A stretch of 64,000 nucleotides of DNA. It comes from Lachnospiraceae bacterium UBA7050 (GTDB lineage: Bacteria; Bacillota; Clostridia; Lachnospirales; Lachnospiraceae). Below are positions 42,992-52,287 of the stretch, piece after piece (position 1 is the stretch's first letter; every line of letters starts with the position of its first letter). The DNA is taken from the NCBI GenBank assembly GCA_002493905.1, contig DLAJ01000007.1, forward strand, positions 130,295-194,294. The letters are read 5' to 3'. A program made the position numbers and the translations under genes. A model generated the notes under the pieces. It ran no database searches and was not told where the DNA came from. It was given only the letters and a program-made list of their open reading frames with translations.

Positions 42992-43987
42992 TTAACTCTC
43001 CTCGTGATAACCCGCAAGAAACTCGACATACCGTCCGGTTCCAATTGCAACCGCCGTCATCGGGTCCTCCGCCGTCATCGTATTGATGCCCGTTTTGCTG
43101 GCAATCAGATCCTCCAAGCCGCGCAGCAGGCTTCCGCCTCCGGTCAGCACAATTCCGCGGTCCGCAATATCTGCCGCAAGCTCCGGCGGGGTTTTCTCAA
43201 GAACGCTGTGTATGATCTCAATAATCTGGGAAGTCGTCTCTCTGAGCGCCTCCTCGGTTTCCTCTGAGGAAACTTTCACAGTACGCGGAAGCCCGGTCAC
43301 CAGATTCCGTCCGCGGACCTCCATATAATCTACTTCAGGGCGCTTAAATGCTGTGCCGATCTTAATCTTAATATCCTCCGCCGTTCTCTCGCCGATCAGA
43401 AGATTATGCTTCTTACGCATATAGCGCACAATCGCCTCGTCAAAATCGTCACCCGCAACCTTAATGGATGCGCTGACAACCGTACCGCCGAGTGAGATCA
43501 CCGCAATATCGGAAGTGCCGCCGCCGATATCAACGATCATATTGCCGCACGGCTTGCTGATGTCAATCCCCGCGCCGATTGCCGCGGCGATCGGTTCCTC
43601 AATAATGGACACCTCGCGCGCACCCGCCTGATACGTCGCGTCCTCTACCGCTTTTTTCTCGACTTCCGTCACACCGCTTGGTACGCATACCGCAATACGC
43701 GGCTTGCGGAACGTTCTCCTTCCAAGCGCCTTCTGAATAAAATACTTCATCATCTTTTCTGTGACAGTGTAATCCGAAATAACTCCCTGCCTTAACGGTC
43801 TGACCGCAACGATATTACCCGGCGTCCTTCCAAGCATTAAACGCGCATCTTCACCAATTGCTTTTATCTTATTCGTATCCCTGTCGAACGCAACTACGGA
43901 CGGCTCCTTTAATACAACGCCTTTTCCCCTGATATAGACAAGAATACTCGCAGTTCCCAAATCAATTCCGATATCCGTGTACTGCAT
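42992..43987 (-). CDS. mbl: MreB/Mbl actin-like cell-shape protein
   Basis: A 331-residue bacterial actin that organises cell-wall synthesis along the side wall. Motifs of the actin nucleotide site are clear: DLGTASILVY at the start, IVDIGGGTSDIAVISLGG (about residues 155-172) and VLTGGGSLLRGLEDL (about 280-294). mreC/mreD are absent, and flagellar rod genes follow, which matches the mbl-flhO-flhP order and favours Mbl over MreB. A good promoter lies at 44109-44136. It is first in the flagellar block. Confidence 0.93.
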   Translation of the reverse strand: MQYTDIGIDLGTASILVYIRGKGVVLKEPSVVAFDRDTNKIKAIGEDARLMLGRTPGNIVAVRPLRQGVISDYTVTEKMMKYFIQKALGRRTFRKPRIAVCVPSGVTEVEKKAVEDATYQAGAREVSIIEEPIAAAIGAGIDISKPCGNMIVDIGGGTSDIAVISLGGTVVSASIKVAGDDFDEAIVRYMRKKHNLLIGERTAEDIKIKIGTAFKRPEVDYMEVRGRNLVTGLPRTVKVSSEETEEALRETTSQIIEIIHSVLEKTPPELAADIADRGIVLTGGGSLLRGLEDLIASKTGINTMTAEDPMTAVAIGTGRYVEFLAGYHEES

Positions 43988-44108
43988 GTTCCAAACCCCT
44001 TTCTCACATTTCCTCTATTTCTATGTCAACGCTTCTTATGTTTATGACCGAATGGCAAAATCTATCCTCAGCATTGCCATCTGCTGCAAGAATTAAACAT
44101 ACCAAGTC

Positions 44109-44136
44109 ATTATAAACCATAAGAACGCATTTTCAA
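44109..44136 (-). promoter_or_regulatory. sigma-A promoter for mbl and the flagellar rod genes
   Basis: Minus-strand TTGAAA (44131-44136), 16 bp, TATAAT (44109-44114), about 120 bp before the mbl start. The rest of the 43988-44280 gap shows no gene. Confidence 0.75.
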
Positions 44137-44183
44137 AGGGGTTTCATAAAACTTCACAAAATTTTTGTTTTTTAACAAAGTAA

Positions 44184-44232
44184 AAAAATAGCACGAAACG
44201 AAAAGCGGTTCCGTCCGCCCTGCGATTCGTGC
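44184..44232 (-). terminator. probable terminator of uvrBA
   Basis: Stem GCACGAA (44226-44232 complement) / TTCGTGC with a loop of about 28 nt, followed on the minus strand by TATTTTTTT. The wide loop lowers confidence. Confidence 0.6.
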
Positions 44233-44280
44233 CTCCATGCATCTATATCATTTATCGGCTGTCTGTCAAAAAAATAAAGG

Positions 44281-47163
44281 TCAATTCGTGCTTTTTTGCG
44301 TTTTTCTGTGATTTTCCCTTTCCAATAATTTCCGGATATAGTCCCCGGTATATGAGCCTTCCGTCTGCGCAACCTGCTCGGGCGTGCCCTTCGCAATGAC
44401 GGTACCGCCCCCGTCTCCGCCTTCCGGCCCCATGTCTATGATATAATCCGCAGTCTTGATCACATCCAGATTGTGTTCAATCACCACCACAGTGTTTCCG
44501 CCGTCCGCAAGACGGTGCAGAATATCCACCAATTTGTGGACATCCGCAAAATGCAGGCCCGTCGTCGGCTCATCCAGAATATAGATTGTATGCCCGGTAT
44601 CCCGTTTCGACAATTCGGCTGCAAGCTTGATCCGCTGTGCCTCGCCGCCTGAAAGCGTCGTTGAAGGCTGCCCCAGCCGGATATAAGAAAGGCCGACATC
44701 ATAAAGTGTCTCGATCTTTCTGCGGATGGACGGCACATTTTCAAAGAAATGCACCGCCTCCTCCACCGTCATATTCAACACATCATAAATACTTTTTCCC
44801 TTGTACTTTACATCCAGCGTTTCCCTGTTATAACGTTTTCCCCCGCACACTTCACAAGGTACATAGACATCAGGCAGGAAATGCATTTCGATTTTGATAA
44901 TGCCGTCTCCGCTGCACGCTTCGCAGCGCCCGCCCTTCACGTTAAAGCTGAACCGCCCCTTGCTGTAACCGCGCGCTTTCGCATCCGTAGTACCCGCAAA
45001 CAGGTCCCGGATCTGGTCAAAAACGCCCGTGTAGGTTGCGGGATTGGAACGCGGCGTGCGCCCGATCGGCGACTGGTCGATATTGATGACCTTATCAAGC
45101 TTCTCCACATGAAGGATCGTGTCATGAGCGCCTGCGACTGTCCGCGCGCGGTTTAACTTTTTAGCCAGATGCTTATAGAGAATTTCATTAACCAGAGAGC
45201 TCTTGCCCGATCCGGAAACACCCGTAACGCAGGTAAACACGCCGAGCGGAATATCCACGTCTATCCGCTTCAGATTATGCTCCCTCGCTCCCTTGATCGT
45301 CAGGAATCCCGTCGGCTTTCTTCTTTTATCCGGCACAGGAATCCGCTTCGCGCCGCTTAAATACTGACCCGTAACAGATTCTTTCACCTTCATGATCTCC
45401 TCTGCCGTGCCATGGGCAACAACCTCACCCCCGTGTTCTCCGGCGCCCGGGCCGATATCCACAATATCATCCGCCGCAAGCATCGTGTCCTCATCATGCT
45501 CCACGACCAGAACCGAGTTGCCGAGATCGCGCAGGCGCTTCAGCGTGGCAAGCAGCTTATCGTTGTCTCTCTGATGCAGTCCGATGCTTGGCTCATCCAG
45601 AATATAGCACACACCGACAAGCCCGGAACCAATCTGCGTCGCAAGACGAATCCGCTGTGCTTCCCCGCCGGAAAGGCTTGCGGTCGCTCTGGAAAGACTT
45701 AAGTATTCCAGTCCCACGTCAACCAGAAACCGTACACGCGCCTTAATTTCCTTGATGATCTGCTCACCGATCAAAAGCTGTTGTTTTGTCAGCGTGAGCG
45801 TTTCCAAAAACGCAGACAGCGCTTTAATGGAAAAAGAAGTGATCTCATAAATATTTTTATCGCATACCGTCACTGCAAGAGAAGTCTTCTTTAACCGCAT
45901 GCCTTTACAAAGCTTACAGGGCGTAATTTTCATGAATGTCTCATATTCCTGCTTCATCGTATCCGACCCGGTCTCACGATAGCGCTTCTGCATGTTTTGG
46001 ATGAGTCCCTCAAATGCGATCGGATAAACGCCCTCTCCGCGCTGTCCCTTATAATGTACTTTTACCTGACGCCCGTTCGTCCCGGAAATGATCACATTCT
46101 GGACATTCTCCGGCAGTTCCTCAAACGGCGTATCCAGCGAAAAGCCGTATTCTTTTGCCAAAGCCTCTAAAAGTGCATGTGTAAAGCTTCCTTCCTCCGA
46201 ACTGGATACCCAGCCCATCGCGACAATCGCGCCCTCATTGAGACTTAAGCTGCGGTCGGGTATCATCAGCTCGGGGTCAAATTCCATCTTATAACCTAAA
46301 CCGAAGCAGTCAGGGCAGGCCCCGAACGGATTGTTAAACGAGAAGCTTCTCGGCTCAATCTCCTCTATGCTGATTCCACATTCAGGGCAGGCGAAGCTCT
46401 GGCTGAACTGAAGGCGCTCTCCGTCAATCACATCCACAACCATCAGGCCCTCCGCCAGCGCAAGCGTATTCTCAATGGAGCTTGTCAGTCTGCTCTCCAT
46501 GCCCGGCTTTACGATCAGACGGTCCACGACGATCTCAATACTGTGTTTGATATTTTTATCAAGCTTAATCTCCTCGGAAAGCTCATACATGCTGCCATCC
46601 ACGATCACGCGCACATAGCCGCTTTTCGCGGCGCGCGAAAGCGCCTTCGCATGTTCGCCCTTTTTCCCGCGGACGACCGGTGCAAGAAGCTGTAATTTCG
46701 TACCTTCCGGAAGTCCCATGATCTGGTCGCACATCTCGTCAACAGTCTGTTTTCTGATCTCTCTTCCGCATTCCGGACAATGCGGAATGCCGATGCGCGC
46801 ATACAGCAGACGGAAATAATCATAAATCTCTGTTACGGTTCCGACCGTCGAGCGCGGATTGCGGTTCGTCGATTTCTGGTCAATCGAAATTGCCGGGGAC
46901 AGTCCCTCGATCTTTTCCACGTTCGGCTTTTCCATCTGTCCAAGAAACTGTCTTGCATAGGAAGAGAGTGACTCCATATAACGTCTCTGCCCCTCCGCAT
47001 AGATCGTGTCAAATGCCAGTGATGATTTTCCAGACCCGGAAAGTCCCGTCAATACCACAAGCTGATTTCTCGGTATGTCAATGTCGATATTCTTCAGATT
47101 ATGCTCGTTTGCCCCCCGGATGCGGATGCACTCCGACGGCGCAAGCATTTTTTTTGCTGCCAT
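44281..47163 (-). CDS. uvrA: excinuclease ABC subunit A
   Basis: The damage-recognition ATPase of nucleotide excision repair. A 960-residue ABC-type protein with two Walker A motifs (GLSGSGKSSLAFDT near residue 30 and GVSGSGKSSLVNEIL near residue 645), two ABC signatures (LSGGEAQRIRLA, LSGGEAQRIKLA) and the zinc-finger cysteines (CPECG ... CPDC; CEACSGDG ... CEVCGG). The ATG at 47163 follows AAGGAG; frames extend to 47208. It is directly downstream of uvrB, in the common uvrBA order, and shares the LexA-box promoter at 49295-49344. Confidence 0.97.
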   Translation of the reverse strand: MAAKKMLAPSECIRIRGANEHNLKNIDIDIPRNQLVVLTGLSGSGKSSLAFDTIYAEGQRRYMESLSSYARQFLGQMEKPNVEKIEGLSPAISIDQKSTNRNPRSTVGTVTEIYDYFRLLYARIGIPHCPECGREIRKQTVDEMCDQIMGLPEGTKLQLLAPVVRGKKGEHAKALSRAAKSGYVRVIVDGSMYELSEEIKLDKNIKHSIEIVVDRLIVKPGMESRLTSSIENTLALAEGLMVVDVIDGERLQFSQSFACPECGISIEEIEPRSFSFNNPFGACPDCFGLGYKMEFDPELMIPDRSLSLNEGAIVAMGWVSSSEEGSFTHALLEALAKEYGFSLDTPFEELPENVQNVIISGTNGRQVKVHYKGQRGEGVYPIAFEGLIQNMQKRYRETGSDTMKQEYETFMKITPCKLCKGMRLKKTSLAVTVCDKNIYEITSFSIKALSAFLETLTLTKQQLLIGEQIIKEIKARVRFLVDVGLEYLSLSRATASLSGGEAQRIRLATQIGSGLVGVCYILDEPSIGLHQRDNDKLLATLKRLRDLGNSVLVVEHDEDTMLAADDIVDIGPGAGEHGGEVVAHGTAEEIMKVKESVTGQYLSGAKRIPVPDKRRKPTGFLTIKGAREHNLKRIDVDIPLGVFTCVTGVSGSGKSSLVNEILYKHLAKKLNRARTVAGAHDTILHVEKLDKVINIDQSPIGRTPRSNPATYTGVFDQIRDLFAGTTDAKARGYSKGRFSFNVKGGRCEACSGDGIIKIEMHFLPDVYVPCEVCGGKRYNRETLDVKYKGKSIYDVLNMTVEEAVHFFENVPSIRRKIETLYDVGLSYIRLGQPSTTLSGGEAQRIKLAAELSKRDTGHTIYILDEPTTGLHFADVHKLVDILHRLADGGNTVVVIEHNLDVIKTADYIIDMGPEGGDGGGTVIAKGTPEQVAQTEGSYTGDYIRKLLERENHRKTQKSTN

Positions 47164-47282
47164 GTCCTGTCTGCTCCTTTTCTCTATCTCTCGTCTCTTG
47201 CCTGCCAACGCTTCTCTGCTTTATGTCTGTTTCTGAATGCTTCTCTCTTGCCCGTTCTACATCGGTCCTTTCGCTGTTTCCG

Positions 47283-49262
47283 CTATTCCTGCAGTTTCCG
47301 CTTTAATTCCATCATCTTGTCCCTCAGCTCCGCCGCCGCTTCAAAATCAAGCTCCGCCGCTGCTTTCTTCATCTTCTTCTGAATTGACGCGATCAGCTTC
47401 TCCAGCTCTTCCTTTGTCATGGATTCAGGGTCTTTCTCGAAGCGTACCTCTTCCTTGGCAATCTTTTTGCTGATGCTGATCAGATCGCGCACTGCCTTGC
47501 GGATCGTCTGCGGCGTAATGCCGTGTTCCTCATTATATTTCTGCTGAATCCTGCGCCTGCGCTCAGTTTCCTCAATCGCAACGCGCATTGAATCCGTCAT
47601 CTGGTCCGCATACATAATGACATGACCGTCAGAATTACGCGCTGCACGCCCGATCGTCTGAATCAGGGACGTCTCAGAGCGGAGAAAGCCCTCCTTATCC
47701 GCATCCAGAATCGCCACCAGCGATATTTCCGGAATATCCAGCCCCTCTCTTAACAGATTGATCCCGACAAGCACATCAAACACGTCAAGGCGCATATCCC
47801 GGATGATCTCGGCGCGTTCCAGCGTATCAATATCCGAATGCAGATATTTGACGCGGATTCCGACGTCCTTCATGTATTCCGTCAGGTCCTCCGCCATGCG
47901 TTTTGTCAGCGTTGTCACAAGCACTTTATTTTTTCGTTCCGTCTCCTTACGGATCTCACTGATGAGGTCGTCGATCTGACCTTCGATCGGGCGCACAAAT
48001 ACCTCCGGGTCAAGAAGTCCGGTCGGGCGGATGATCTGCTCCGCACGAAACAATTCATGTTCCTGTTCATAGACATTCGGCGTCGCAGATACAAACAGCA
48101 TCTGGTCAATATGCTGCTCAAATTCCGTAAAATTAAGCGGCCGGTTATCGAGCGCCGACGGCAGGCGGAACCCGTAATCCACAAGCGTTGTCTTGCGCGA
48201 GCGGTCCCCCGCGTACATGCCCCTGATCTGTGGGATCGTAATATGAGATTCATCAATGATGATCAGATAATCGTCATGAAAATAATCCATCAGGCATTTG
48301 GGCGGCTCCCCTGCCTTCGTACCGTTTAAGTGTCTGGAATAATTTTCGATGCCGGAACAGAAGCCCGTCTCCCGCAGCATTTCCACATCAAAATTCGTAC
48401 GCTCCGCAATGCGCTGCGCCTCGAGCAGCTTGTCCTCCTGCTTGAAATAAACAACTCTCTCTTTGAGCTCCTCCTCAATCGCATCGCAGGCCCGCCGGAT
48501 TTTCTCCTGCGCAACCACATAATGGGACGCCGGAAAGATCATCACATGTTCCAGCACGGAGATTGCTTTTCCCGTAAGCGGCTCAACTTCCGTGATGCGG
48601 TCAATCTCATCCCCGAAAAATTCCACCCGAATTAGGGCATCCCCGCCCTGCGCAGGGTTGATCTCCAGCACATCTCCATGTACACGGAAACAGCTTCTCG
48701 CCAAATCTAAATCGTTTCTTTCATACTGCATGTCGATCAGTTCCCGGATGACCTGATCTCTGTCTTTTGTCATGCCGGGCCGCAGGGAAACCACCATTCC
48801 CATGTAATCATCCGGACTCCCCAGACCATAAATACACGACACGCTCGCAACCACGATCACATCCCTGCGTTCGGTCAGCGACGCCGTTGCGGACAGGCGC
48901 AGACGGTCGATTTCCTCGTTCACGGCAGAATCCTTCGCAATATAGGTATCCGAAGAAGGTACGTATGCCTCCGGCTGATAATAGTCATAGTAGGACACAA
49001 AATATTCCACCGCATTATTCGGAAAAAACTCCTTAAACTCGCCATATAACTGTGCTGCAAGCGTCTTATTATGCGCAATGATCAGGGTCGGCCTGTTCAA
49101 TTCCTGTATGATATTCGCCATCGTAAAGGTCTTGCCGGAACCGGTCACCCCCAGTAAAGTCTGGAATTGGTTGCCTTCCTTAAAGCCTTTCACCAGCTCG
49201 GCAATTGCCTGCGGCTGATCACCGGTAGGCGCATATTCCGATACCAATTCAAAATGATCCAT
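47283..49262 (-). CDS. uvrB: excinuclease ABC subunit B
   Basis: The helicase-like subunit that verifies DNA damage and loads UvrC. 659 residues: Walker A GVTGSGKTFTMANI (about residues 32-45), the beta-hairpin region with YYDYYQPEAYVPSSDTYI, DESH box, helicase motif VI QTIGRAARN, and a C-terminal UVR domain. The ATG at 49262 is preceded by GGGGAGG; a longer frame reaches 49304. The LexA box upstream marks it as part of the SOS response. Confidence 0.97.
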   Translation of the reverse strand: MDHFELVSEYAPTGDQPQAIAELVKGFKEGNQFQTLLGVTGSGKTFTMANIIQELNRPTLIIAHNKTLAAQLYGEFKEFFPNNAVEYFVSYYDYYQPEAYVPSSDTYIAKDSAVNEEIDRLRLSATASLTERRDVIVVASVSCIYGLGSPDDYMGMVVSLRPGMTKDRDQVIRELIDMQYERNDLDLARSCFRVHGDVLEINPAQGGDALIRVEFFGDEIDRITEVEPLTGKAISVLEHVMIFPASHYVVAQEKIRRACDAIEEELKERVVYFKQEDKLLEAQRIAERTNFDVEMLRETGFCSGIENYSRHLNGTKAGEPPKCLMDYFHDDYLIIIDESHITIPQIRGMYAGDRSRKTTLVDYGFRLPSALDNRPLNFTEFEQHIDQMLFVSATPNVYEQEHELFRAEQIIRPTGLLDPEVFVRPIEGQIDDLISEIRKETERKNKVLVTTLTKRMAEDLTEYMKDVGIRVKYLHSDIDTLERAEIIRDMRLDVFDVLVGINLLREGLDIPEISLVAILDADKEGFLRSETSLIQTIGRAARNSDGHVIMYADQMTDSMRVAIEETERRRRIQQKYNEEHGITPQTIRKAVRDLISISKKIAKEEVRFEKDPESMTKEELEKLIASIQKKMKKAAAELDFEAAAELRDKMMELKRKLQE

Positions 49263-49294
49263 GAAAGTTTCCTCCCCTGCAAAGCTACTTTCTG

Positions 49295-49323
49295 AGTATA
49301 CCACAGCTTATTTTTATTGTCCA
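49295..49323 (-). promoter_or_regulatory. uvrBA promoter
   Basis: Minus-strand TGGACA (49318-49323), 17 bp, TATACT (49295-49300). The LexA box sits 10 bp upstream of the -35. Confidence 0.75.
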
Positions 49324-49332
49324 CAGATTATC

Positions 49333-49344
49333 GAACATTTGTTC
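49333..49344. promoter_or_regulatory. LexA (SOS) box
   Basis: CGAACATTTGTTC (49332-49344) matches the Gram-positive LexA/DinR consensus (GAAC, four bases, GTTC) at the uvrBA promoter and between the divergent genes. Confidence 0.9.
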
Positions 49345-49392
49345 ATTTAATTTGTCCACGCCCATGACCTTTCTGTTCCGTTTGAGAAGTGT

Positions 49393-49420
49393 TTGACAGA
49401 AAAATGGCAGACATGATACG
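49393..49420 (+). promoter_or_regulatory. promoter of the zinc-ribbon gene
   Basis: TTGACA (49393-49398) followed after 16 bp by GATACG, a weak -10. AAGAGG precedes the ATG at 49478. Confidence 0.5.
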
Positions 49421-49477
49421 CTGTTGTTGGAAAAACTCGCGGATCAAATAACAATTCCGCGAAGAAAAGAGGATATT

Positions 49478-49936
49478 ATGGCAGTTATTGTCTATGGAAC
49501 TCATGTTTTTACAAAGCTGGCAGGCTATTACGGACAGAGAGAAGAATGCCCTGTCTGCCACAGAATATACCAAAAAGGATATGTCAGGAATTCTGTCTGG
49601 GCGCATTTGGAATACATACCGCTTTTTCCTGTTAAGAAAATTTATTTCAAAATGTGCCCCGTATGCGGAAGAGGCGTCGAGCTGAAGAACAAGGAAGCAA
49701 AGGCGGAAATGGCGGGCGGTGATTACGGAAACCGTCAGGCATTTGAGCCTTATGTAAAGCATGTGTTAGCGAAAAAGCCGACCGGAATGATGTCTACGGA
49801 CAACAGCTATGAATTCTGGATCAGGGATTTGATGACAGGAGAAGAAATTCTGATCGCTTCCAATATCACCAAAGATCAGGTGAAACGGATCAAAAAGAGC
49901 AGAGGATATAAAAAAGTCCCGATTATGAATGCATAA
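49478..49936 (+). CDS. zinc-ribbon protein of unknown function
   Basis: A 152-residue protein with a treble-clef or ribbon zinc site formed by CPVCHRI (about residues 23-29) and CPVCGRG (about 59-65), with a conserved hydrophobic strand pair (VWAHLEYIPLFPVKKIYF) between. The second half is a charged alpha-beta region without a known motif. It is divergent from the SOS-controlled uvrB and shares its upstream region with the LexA box, so SOS control is possible but unproven. AAGAGG 7 nt before the ATG at 49478 sets the start over the frame from 49424. A terminator follows. Confidence 0.75.
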   Translation: MAVIVYGTHVFTKLAGYYGQREECPVCHRIYQKGYVRNSVWAHLEYIPLFPVKKIYFKMCPVCGRGVELKNKEAKAEMAGGDYGNRQAFEPYVKHVLAKKPTGMMSTDNSYEFWIRDLMTGEEILIASNITKDQVKRIKKSRGYKKVPIMNA

Positions 49937-49940
49937 AAAG

Positions 49941-49990
49941 TCCCCTTAAACAGCCATGGAAAAACCAAAAGCTGTTTAAGGGGATTTTTT
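49941..49990. terminator. bidirectional terminator
   Basis: A 14-bp stem, TCCCCTTAAACAGC / GCTGTTTAAGGGGA, 16-nt loop, with T-runs on both strands, between the convergent zinc-ribbon and glnN genes. Confidence 0.93.
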
Positions 49991-52101
49991 TATACCTCAA
50001 ACATCAGCTCTCCGTAAGTCGGGAACGGCCACATTTCCTTATCTACGATCATTTCCAGCTTATCAGCCGGTGCGCGCAGCTGCGCCATGATCTTCATGAT
50101 CGTATCTTTATAGAAGAATGCCTGCTCCTTCACATCCGTCATTGCGGATGCATCCGCTTCCGCCTGTTTCAGCGAAGCAAGCGCCTCCTTCATCTCACAA
50201 AGCAGCCCGGACGTCTCATTTAACAGACCTATCTGCACGGATGCGTCGCAGCCCGCCGCCTTCACTGCATTAATCGTATCGGCAAGACTCTTGGTATAAT
50301 TGATCACTGCCGGGATGATCTGTTTACCCGCCATATCGATCATCGTCAAAGCCTCAATATTGATTGTCTTGGCATAAGTCTCATAAATAATCTCCTCTCG
50401 CGACTCAAGCTCCGTTTTGGTAAAAATACCAAATTTTTCGAAAAGTTTTACTGCTTTCTCGGTCGTGAGCGCACCTGCCGCCTCAATCATGGACTTGATG
50501 TTCGGCAGTCCGCGTCTTTTAGCCTCCTCAATCCATTCGTCCGAATAACCGTCCCCATTAAATACGATCCGCTGATATTTTGTCATGTACTCTTTAATCA
50601 GATCATGTACCGCAGACTCAAAATCGTCCGCTTTTTCCAAAATATCCGCCGCCTCGCAGAACGCCTCGGCAACAATCGCGTTTAAGATCGTATTCGGACT
50701 TGCGATCGAATCCGCGGAACCGACCATACGGAACTCAAATTTATTTCCTGTAAACGCAAACGGTGACGTCCTGTTTCTGTCTGTCGCATCTTTATCCAGA
50801 TCCGTCAGCGTCTTTACGCCCGTCAGCAGCTTGCCGCCTTCCTTCAGGCTCTTGGCAATACCGGTCTCGACAAGCTGGGTCACAACATCGTCAAGCTGTT
50901 CCCCAAGGAACATGGAAATGACTGCGGGCGGTGCCTCATTTGCGCCAAGCCGGTGGTCGTTTCCGACATCGGACGCGCTCTGTCTGAGCAGATCGGCATG
51001 CGTGTCAACCGCCTTCATAATGCAGGCAAGCACTAACAAAAACTGGATATTCTCATTCGGCGTATCGCCCGGGTCTAATAGATTCACGCCGTTATCGGTC
51101 GTAATTGACCAGTTGTTATGCTTGCCCGAACCGTTCACACCCGCATACGGCTTTTCATGAAGCAGGCAGCGCATATCATGCTTATAAGCAACACGCTTCA
51201 TTGCCTCCATAACAAGCTGGTTATGATCGACTGCAATGTTTGCCGTCTCATAAATCGGCGCTAATTCGTGCTGCGCAGGCGCAACCTCGTTATGCTGCGT
51301 CTTGGCGGTCACACCAAGCTTCCACAGCTCAATATTCAAGTCTTTCATATACGCGCCGACGCGCTCCTTAATGACACCGAAATAATGATCTTCCATCTCC
51401 TGTCCCTTAGGAGCCGGCGCACCGAACAGTGTCCTTCCTGCGAACATTAAGTCGGGGCGCTGCATATATAAGTCTTTATCGACTAAGAAATATTCCTGTT
51501 CCGGTCCGACTGACGCCGTAACCTTCGTCGCACTCTGATTTCCAAACAGCCGGACAATCCGCAGCGCCTGCTCGGAGAGCGCTTCCATCGACCTGAGAAG
51601 GGGCGTCTTTTTGTCAAGCGCCTCGCCCGTATAAGAACAGAACGCAGTAGGGATACAAAGAATCATACCGCAGCCCGATTCTTTCAAAAAAGCCGGAGAA
51701 GTAATATCCCACACAGTATATCCCCGCGCTTCAAACGTCGCGCGCAAACCGCCCGACGGGAACGAGGACGCATCCGGCTCGCCCTTAATCAGCTCTTTCC
51801 CTGAAAATTCGGTCAGCATCCTGCCGCTCTCATCCGGATGTGCGACAAATGCGTCATGCTTTTCCGCCGTAATGCCGGTCAGCGGCTGGAACCAATGCGT
51901 ATAATGCGTCGCACCGTTTGCGACCGCCCAGTCCTTCATCGCTTTGGCAACCACATTCGCCGCCGACATAGAAAGCTCGCCGCCCTCATCCATCACTTTT
52001 TTAACTTCCCTGTAGACGTCCTTCGGCAATACTTCTTTCATCTTCCCAAGTGTAAAGACGTCCGATGCAAAAATTTCCTCCACATTCATTACTTCGCTCA
52101 T
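49990..52101 (-). CDS. glnN: glutamine synthetase type III
   Basis: Makes glutamine from glutamate, ammonia and ATP. 703 residues, the size of GSIII (glnN), clearly larger than type I. The GSIII N-terminus (KDWAVANGATHYTHWFQPLTG, about residues 72-92, split in reading) and active-site motifs GPEQEYFLVD, NEVAPAQHE, GVNGSGKHNNWS and the helical C-terminal domain are all seen. GGGAGGAG lies 4 nt from the ATG at 52101. A 120-nt leader with hairpins and a terminator-like stem precedes it, so it is probably controlled by attenuation. Confidence 0.96.
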   Translation of the reverse strand: MSEVMNVEEIFASDVFTLGKMKEVLPKDVYREVKKVMDEGGELSMSAANVVAKAMKDWAVANGATHYTHWFQPLTGITAEKHDAFVAHPDESGRMLTEFSGKELIKGEPDASSFPSGGLRATFEARGYTVWDITSPAFLKESGCGMILCIPTAFCSYTGEALDKKTPLLRSMEALSEQALRIVRLFGNQSATKVTASVGPEQEYFLVDKDLYMQRPDLMFAGRTLFGAPAPKGQEMEDHYFGVIKERVGAYMKDLNIELWKLGVTAKTQHNEVAPAQHELAPIYETANIAVDHNQLVMEAMKRVAYKHDMRCLLHEKPYAGVNGSGKHNNWSITTDNGVNLLDPGDTPNENIQFLLVLACIMKAVDTHADLLRQSASDVGNDHRLGANEAPPAVISMFLGEQLDDVVTQLVETGIAKSLKEGGKLLTGVKTLTDLDKDATDRNRTSPFAFTGNKFEFRMVGSADSIASPNTILNAIVAEAFCEAADILEKADDFESAVHDLIKEYMTKYQRIVFNGDGYSDEWIEEAKRRGLPNIKSMIEAAGALTTEKAVKLFEKFGIFTKTELESREEIIYETYAKTINIEALTMIDMAGKQIIPAVINYTKSLADTINAVKAAGCDASVQIGLLNETSGLLCEMKEALASLKQAEADASAMTDVKEQAFFYKDTIMKIMAQLRAPADKLEMIVDKEMWPFPTYGELMFEV

Positions 52102-52224
52102 AATACTCCTCCCTTTCTCTCATAAAAACAAAAAATGCCCCAAAATCGCTTTTGGAACATCATCGTTCAGGTTACCGTATGTACGAATCCTTTTCGCGAA
52201 ATCATAGTCGCGAAATCACTTTCG
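52102..52224 (-). promoter_or_regulatory. structured glnN leader with attenuator-like hairpin
   Basis: On the minus strand the leader can form UUCGCGA / UCGCGAA and GAAC / GUUC hairpins whose loops both contain AUGAU. It ends in CCAAAA-GCGA-UUUUGG (52141-52156) followed by GGCAUUUUUUG, a terminator-like stem just before the ribosome binding site. This suggests control of read-through, for instance by an RNA-binding antiterminator or by ligand. No known riboswitch consensus was matched. Confidence 0.55.
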
Positions 52225-52230
52225 TCTTTA

Positions 52231-52259
52231 ACAATAACCTAAAGCGAAAAAAATTGCAA
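52231..52259 (-). promoter_or_regulatory. glnN promoter
   Basis: Minus-strand TTGCAA (52254-52259), 17 bp, TATTGT (52231-52236). Transcription would start near 52224. Confidence 0.7.
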
Positions 52260-52287
52260 GCCCCAATCACAATTTTTTTATTTTTTA

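Noticed and set aside
42821..43267. Plus-strand frame with repeated Arg/Pro/Leu segments
   Set aside because: The repeat in the protein is only the translation of the 35-bp tandem array and the antisense of mbl.
52102..52224. Glutamine (glnA-type) riboswitch
   Set aside because: The conserved core of that riboswitch was not found, and it is known mainly from cyanobacteria; only generic hairpins and an attenuator-like stem are visible.
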